Origin: Stieleria neptunia
GTDB taxonomy: Bacteria; Planctomycetota; Planctomycetia; Pirellulales; Pirellulaceae
Direction of reading: 5' to 3'
NCBI RefSeq assembly: GCF_007754155.1
Contig: NZ_CP037423.1
Coordinates: 4,154,001 to 4,218,000, forward strand
Length of the DNA stretch: 64,000 bases
In this document: piece after piece, positions 61,182 through 64,000 of the stretch
Position numbering within the stretch: position 1 is the stretch's first letter
How the letters are laid out: every line of letters begins with the position of its first letter
Made by a program: the position numbers and the translations under genes
The notes under the pieces: model-generated
The model's input: only the letters and a program-made list of their open reading frames with translations
Databases searched by the model: none
Told to the model about the DNA's origin: nothing

Positions 61182-62672
61182 TTGAACAAAGAACCAATAG
61201 ACGGGAAGGGGGGCGCATCAGTCGCGAAGTCTCTTCGCTGGGTCGGGTTTGCAAAGTACACAACTCTCGGAGCACGCCTAGGGATCTCCCTCGTCATGGC
61301 TCGGCTGCTAGCGCCTGAGTTGTTCGGTATAATCGAAATGGCTTACACGTTCTTCATGTTTGCGAAACTGATGCGGGGATTCTCAATCGCCGAAATCATC
61401 GTTCAGCGAGATACGATTGACCAGCGAACCCTTAGCACGCTTTATTGGCTGAATCTCGGCATCTGCTCTGCCGCGACGTTCTTGTTGCTTTGTCTTTCCC
61501 CCGTCGCTGCGTTGATGTATGCCAACCCAATGGTCGGTTGGGTGGCAGCTGCTTTGTCGATCTGCTTTCTGCTCGAGGGGATGTCGTTGGTCTCTCAGAG
61601 CCTGCTGCAGCGTGACATGAACTTTTACGCAATTGGAATTCGTGAGATTGCTGAAGTCGTTGTCATGGGAGTTGTATCGGTGGCTCTCGCCGTGGTGGGG
61701 TTTGGTGTCTGGGCGATCGTTCTGGGAACCTTGGCCAGCCTCGTCGCCAGAAATGTGACTCTTTATCTCGTGCGACCGTTCGCGCCATCGAGGGTGTTTG
61801 ATCGAGACGTTCTGAAGTCGTCGTTTGGATTTGCGGCGAACATGTCGGGAGTGAAATTCCTCGGCTATCTTCGCCAAAACTTTGACAAAATCCTAATCAG
61901 CGTCGTTCTGGGAGCTTCTGCAGTTGGTTTTTATGGTGTTTCTCGAAAATTGGTGTTGTTCCCACACGAATCAGTGACGCAAATTGTAAACCGAGTTGCC
62001 TCAAGGCGGTTCGCCCGCGCTCAAAAGAATGCAAGTGAGATAAGCGATCTCTATTTGCGAGCCATTGGTGCCACTGCGATTCTGATTGTGCCAATTTATG
62101 TTGCGTTATCAGTTTTTGCTTATGAACTCGTGCCGCTATTGCTTGGCCACCAGTGGCACGAATCGATACCACTCGTTCAGGTGCTTGCGTTTTCGGCAAT
62201 GATTTCAACGCTGTCGACTGTAAAGCACAGGGTTGCGATTGCCTGCGGGAAGCCTAACGTGCTGCTGCGTTCAAATTTGGTCCGATTAGTTATCTCTTGC
62301 ACAATGACGTCAGTCGCCATTGGATGGGGACTAACAGCCGTTGCGTGGGCACTACTCTTTGCAACACTGATTGGTTGGTTTGTAGAAAACAGAATCATCT
62401 TCGTTGATCTGCCTGGGATTTCGCTCTTCCGCCAGTTCGAGCAACTTCGAAAACCAATGCTTGCGGCATCTCTTGGAGGTGTCGCCGCGCTGCTGTTGAA
62501 AGCGGCGATTTCTGGAATGGCCTTCTCAGCACTTTCGGTCGTGTGCATCTGCTTGCCTTCAATGGTGTTCACCTACACGATAGTTTTGCGAGTTCTCCAG
62601 CCAACTGGACTCATTGACCTTGCTGAAGTTGGGCCACCAAGACTCAGACGTTTTTTCTGTGCAAGCACGTAA
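61182..62672 (+). CDS. Wzx-type polysaccharide flippase (MATE/MOP superfamily)
   Basis: This 496-aa integral membrane protein moves lipid-linked repeat units across the inner membrane. It has 12-14 predicted membrane segments, among them YTTLGARLGISLVMARLLAP, YWLNLGICSAATFLLLCLSP, VVMGVVSVALAVVGFGVWAI and MLAASLGGVAALLLKAAISG. ARLLAPELFGIIEMAYTFFM is the typical first loop of this family. The TTG start at 61182 is preferred since no ATG is near the N-terminal SVAKSLRWVGFAK. Codon use is AT-richer than in the upstream locus, as is common for O-antigen-type genes. An ISAzo13-type element lies about 60 bases after the stop and may have cut the locus. Confidence 0.9.
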   Translation: MNKEPIDGKGGASVAKSLRWVGFAKYTTLGARLGISLVMARLLAPELFGIIEMAYTFFMFAKLMRGFSIAEIIVQRDTIDQRTLSTLYWLNLGICSAATFLLLCLSPVAALMYANPMVGWVAAALSICFLLEGMSLVSQSLLQRDMNFYAIGIREIAEVVVMGVVSVALAVVGFGVWAIVLGTLASLVARNVTLYLVRPFAPSRVFDRDVLKSSFGFAANMSGVKFLGYLRQNFDKILISVVLGASAVGFYGVSRKLVLFPHESVTQIVNRVASRRFARAQKNASEISDLYLRAIGATAILIVPIYVALSVFAYELVPLLLGHQWHESIPLVQVLAFSAMISTLSTVKHRVAIACGKPNVLLRSNLVRLVISCTMTSVAIGWGLTAVAWALLFATLIGWFVENRIIFVDLPGISLFRQFEQLRKPMLAASLGGVAALLLKAAISGMAFSALSVVCICLPSMVFTYTIVLRVLQPTGLIDLAEVGPPRLRRFFCAST

Positions 62673-62734
62673 TCCGCCAAGACGACTGGGAGGCATGGAA
62701 CACCCGTTGCGTAGATGGAATGCGATGGCAGCAT

Positions 62735-64000
62735 GGCACCCTCGGGTGATAAGGACCGCCGGAACAATTAGTGTCGCGGGTTTTCGCTGGATGGGGTAGA
62801 CTTTCCGCGTCTCAATCCACCAGCGAGGGTGCCAAGGATGGCGTTTGTATTCGAAAATCAGCTTGACGATCTGGCTGCCAAGCGAGCAGTCGATTTTTAT
62901 TCAACCTTGTCCGAAAAGGATCGCCGTCGGTTCGCGGCTGTCGAGGCACAGCGTCTCGGGCGAGGAGGTGTACCGTACATCAGTCAATTACTGGGCTGCT
63001 CGACTCGCACCATCGAACGAGGTATCGCTGAGCTCGATCAACTCTCCAATGATCCGGCGAAAGGTAGGATACGGCGGCCAGGTGCTGGACGAAAAAAAAG
63101 ATCGAAACCGATCCCGACCTCGAAGACAATCTGAACGAACTATTGAGCGTTCGTGTTGGAGGCGATCCTGATGAGCCCGACGTGGTTTACACAAACCTGG
63201 CCTCCACTGAAATGGCTGAGAAGGCGGCCGAGGCCGGCACCCCTGTGAGCGACAAGACGGTCTCCGCTTGGCTGAATAGCTTGAAGATCGGTTTTCGAAA
63301 AATGATCAAAACTATTTCCGGTGGCTTGTCAGCGGATCGCGAGCAGCAGTTTGATCTCATCGCAGGACATGTGGAGAGCTATCAGGCTGCCGGCAATCCG
63401 GTCTTTTCGATCGACACAAAAAGCAAAGAATTCCTGGGCCGTCTTTACCGGGCCGGTCGCATTCGCACCACAGAGCCCATTGAAGCGTTCGACCACGACT
63501 TTCCGAGTTGGGCTGATGGCGTTGTGATTCCTCACGGAATCTACGACATCGGACGAAATGCTGGGCACGTCAACATTGGACTCTCTCACGAGACGAGTCG
63601 CTTCGCGACCGATAGCCTCAAATGGTACTGGAACCGGATAGGGAAACGTTGTTATCCGGATACCAATTCCATTTTGCTATTGTGCGATTGCGGCGGTAGC
63701 AACTCAGCTTCAAAATACATCTTCAAGCACTACCTTCAAAAGTTGGTCGACACGATCGGCATCGAAATTCGGGTAGCCCACTATCCAAGCTACTGTTCAA
63801 AATACAATCCGATTGAACGCCGTTTTTTTCCGCATCTTGGACGTGCTTGCTCCGGGATGCTTTTCGATAAGTTGGAAACAGTTGTCAAGTTGATGCGGAA
63901 CACATCGACTCGGACCGGCCTTCGCACTACGGTCAACGTCTTGCGAGGGTTGTACGAGACGGGTGAGAACGCGACCGCAACAATGAAAGCAGCTCTGCGT
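62735..64000 (+). mobile_element. ISAzo13-type insertion sequence, 3' end outside window
   Basis: The element's left part and most of its transposase are seen. A 10-bp perfect inverted pair, GGCACCCTCG (62735-62744) and CGAGGGTGCC (62824-62833), lies just before the gene. The first arm may belong to the left terminal repeat, but the right end needed to define it is missing. It follows the flippase gene closely. Confidence 0.7.
62838..64000 (+). CDS. ISAzo13 family transposase, two frames joined by a -1 shift at A8; 3' end outside window
   Basis: This DDE transposase consists of two overlapping frames. Frame 1 starts at ATG 62838 (GTG 62829 is an alternative) with MAFVFENQLDDLAAKRAVDF and the conserved TLSEKDRRRFAAVEAQRLGR, GVPYISQLLGCSTRTIERGI. 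It stops at TGA 63132-63134. A run of eight A (63092-63099) allows a -1 shift into a frame that continues KIETDPDLEDNLNELLSVRV and stays open to the window end. That frame has the catalytic regions FSIDTKSKEFLGR (first Asp), ILLLCDCGGSNSAS (second Asp) and YCSKYNPIERRFF (Glu). Both frames keep good family residues with no further stops, so regulated frameshifting is more likely than decay. ISAzo13 members that I know of usually use one frame, so this needs comparison. Confidence 0.85.

Noticed and set aside
1..64000. tRNA, rRNA or riboswitch genes
   Set aside because: I looked for tRNA arms, rRNA conserved segments and common riboswitch cores and recognised none by eye. A covariance-model scan could still find divergent ones.

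Overview
The window looks like chromosomal DNA of a planctomycete, most likely a marine Pirellulales lineage related to Rhodopirellula, Rubripirellula or Stieleria. The genus is inference. The evidence is a TIGR03009-type protein, two giant SdrD-type surface proteins with LEPR-xLL-like N-termini, an exosortase of the planctomycete XrtU type with PEP-CTERM substrates, GC-rich codon use and frequent GTG/TTG starts.

Layout. 1-10,320 holds a TPR protein and a truncated ExbB/TolQ proton channel (minus strand), smc, a TIGR03009 secreted protein and a Tat-exported WD40 protein. 10,487-15,343 is the first giant SdrD/FG-GAP surface protein. 15,760-25,292 is a core-like stretch: two conserved proteins of unknown role, a haem-binding protein divergent from an Rrf2 regulator, lpxK, a membrane-anchored protein, ychF, a DMT-like membrane protein and small conserved proteins. 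25,377-37,263 is rich in envelope genes: a FemAB-like protein paired with a lamin-tail PEP-CTERM protein, a patatin-like lipase, a FeeM-like N-acyltransferase, the second giant surface protein (about 2,000 aa) and another PEP-CTERM protein.

39,660-62,672 is a long, almost wholly plus-strand exosortase and exopolysaccharide locus: exosortase, tyrosine autokinase with a Wzz domain, a 1,669-aa TPR protein, an EpsI-like protein, an initiating sugar transferase, polysaccharide deacetylase, two Uma2 proteins, two glycosyltransferases, a hexapeptide acyltransferase, a RmlD-like reductase, rmlB, a four-helix-bundle protein, rmlA and a Wzx-type flippase. Together these could make, trim, export and attach a surface glycan and sort PEP-CTERM proteins. 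A divergent FHA-like membrane protein sits just upstream. The window ends inside an ISAzo13-type element whose transposase needs a -1 frameshift.

The most unusual feature is the repeats. Several families of short palindromes carry a GTGG or GTAG head, as REP elements do, and occur singly or as inverted pairs. Several of them supply or touch the stop codons of genes. A separate family of short C/T-rich units (CATTTTTCTGCC-like) fills the spacers of the polysaccharide locus and appears to supply start codons. Two glycosyltransferases carry the same composite repeat inside their reading frames, in the same frame, so it is read as the same peptide. No tRNA, rRNA or CRISPR array was recognised.
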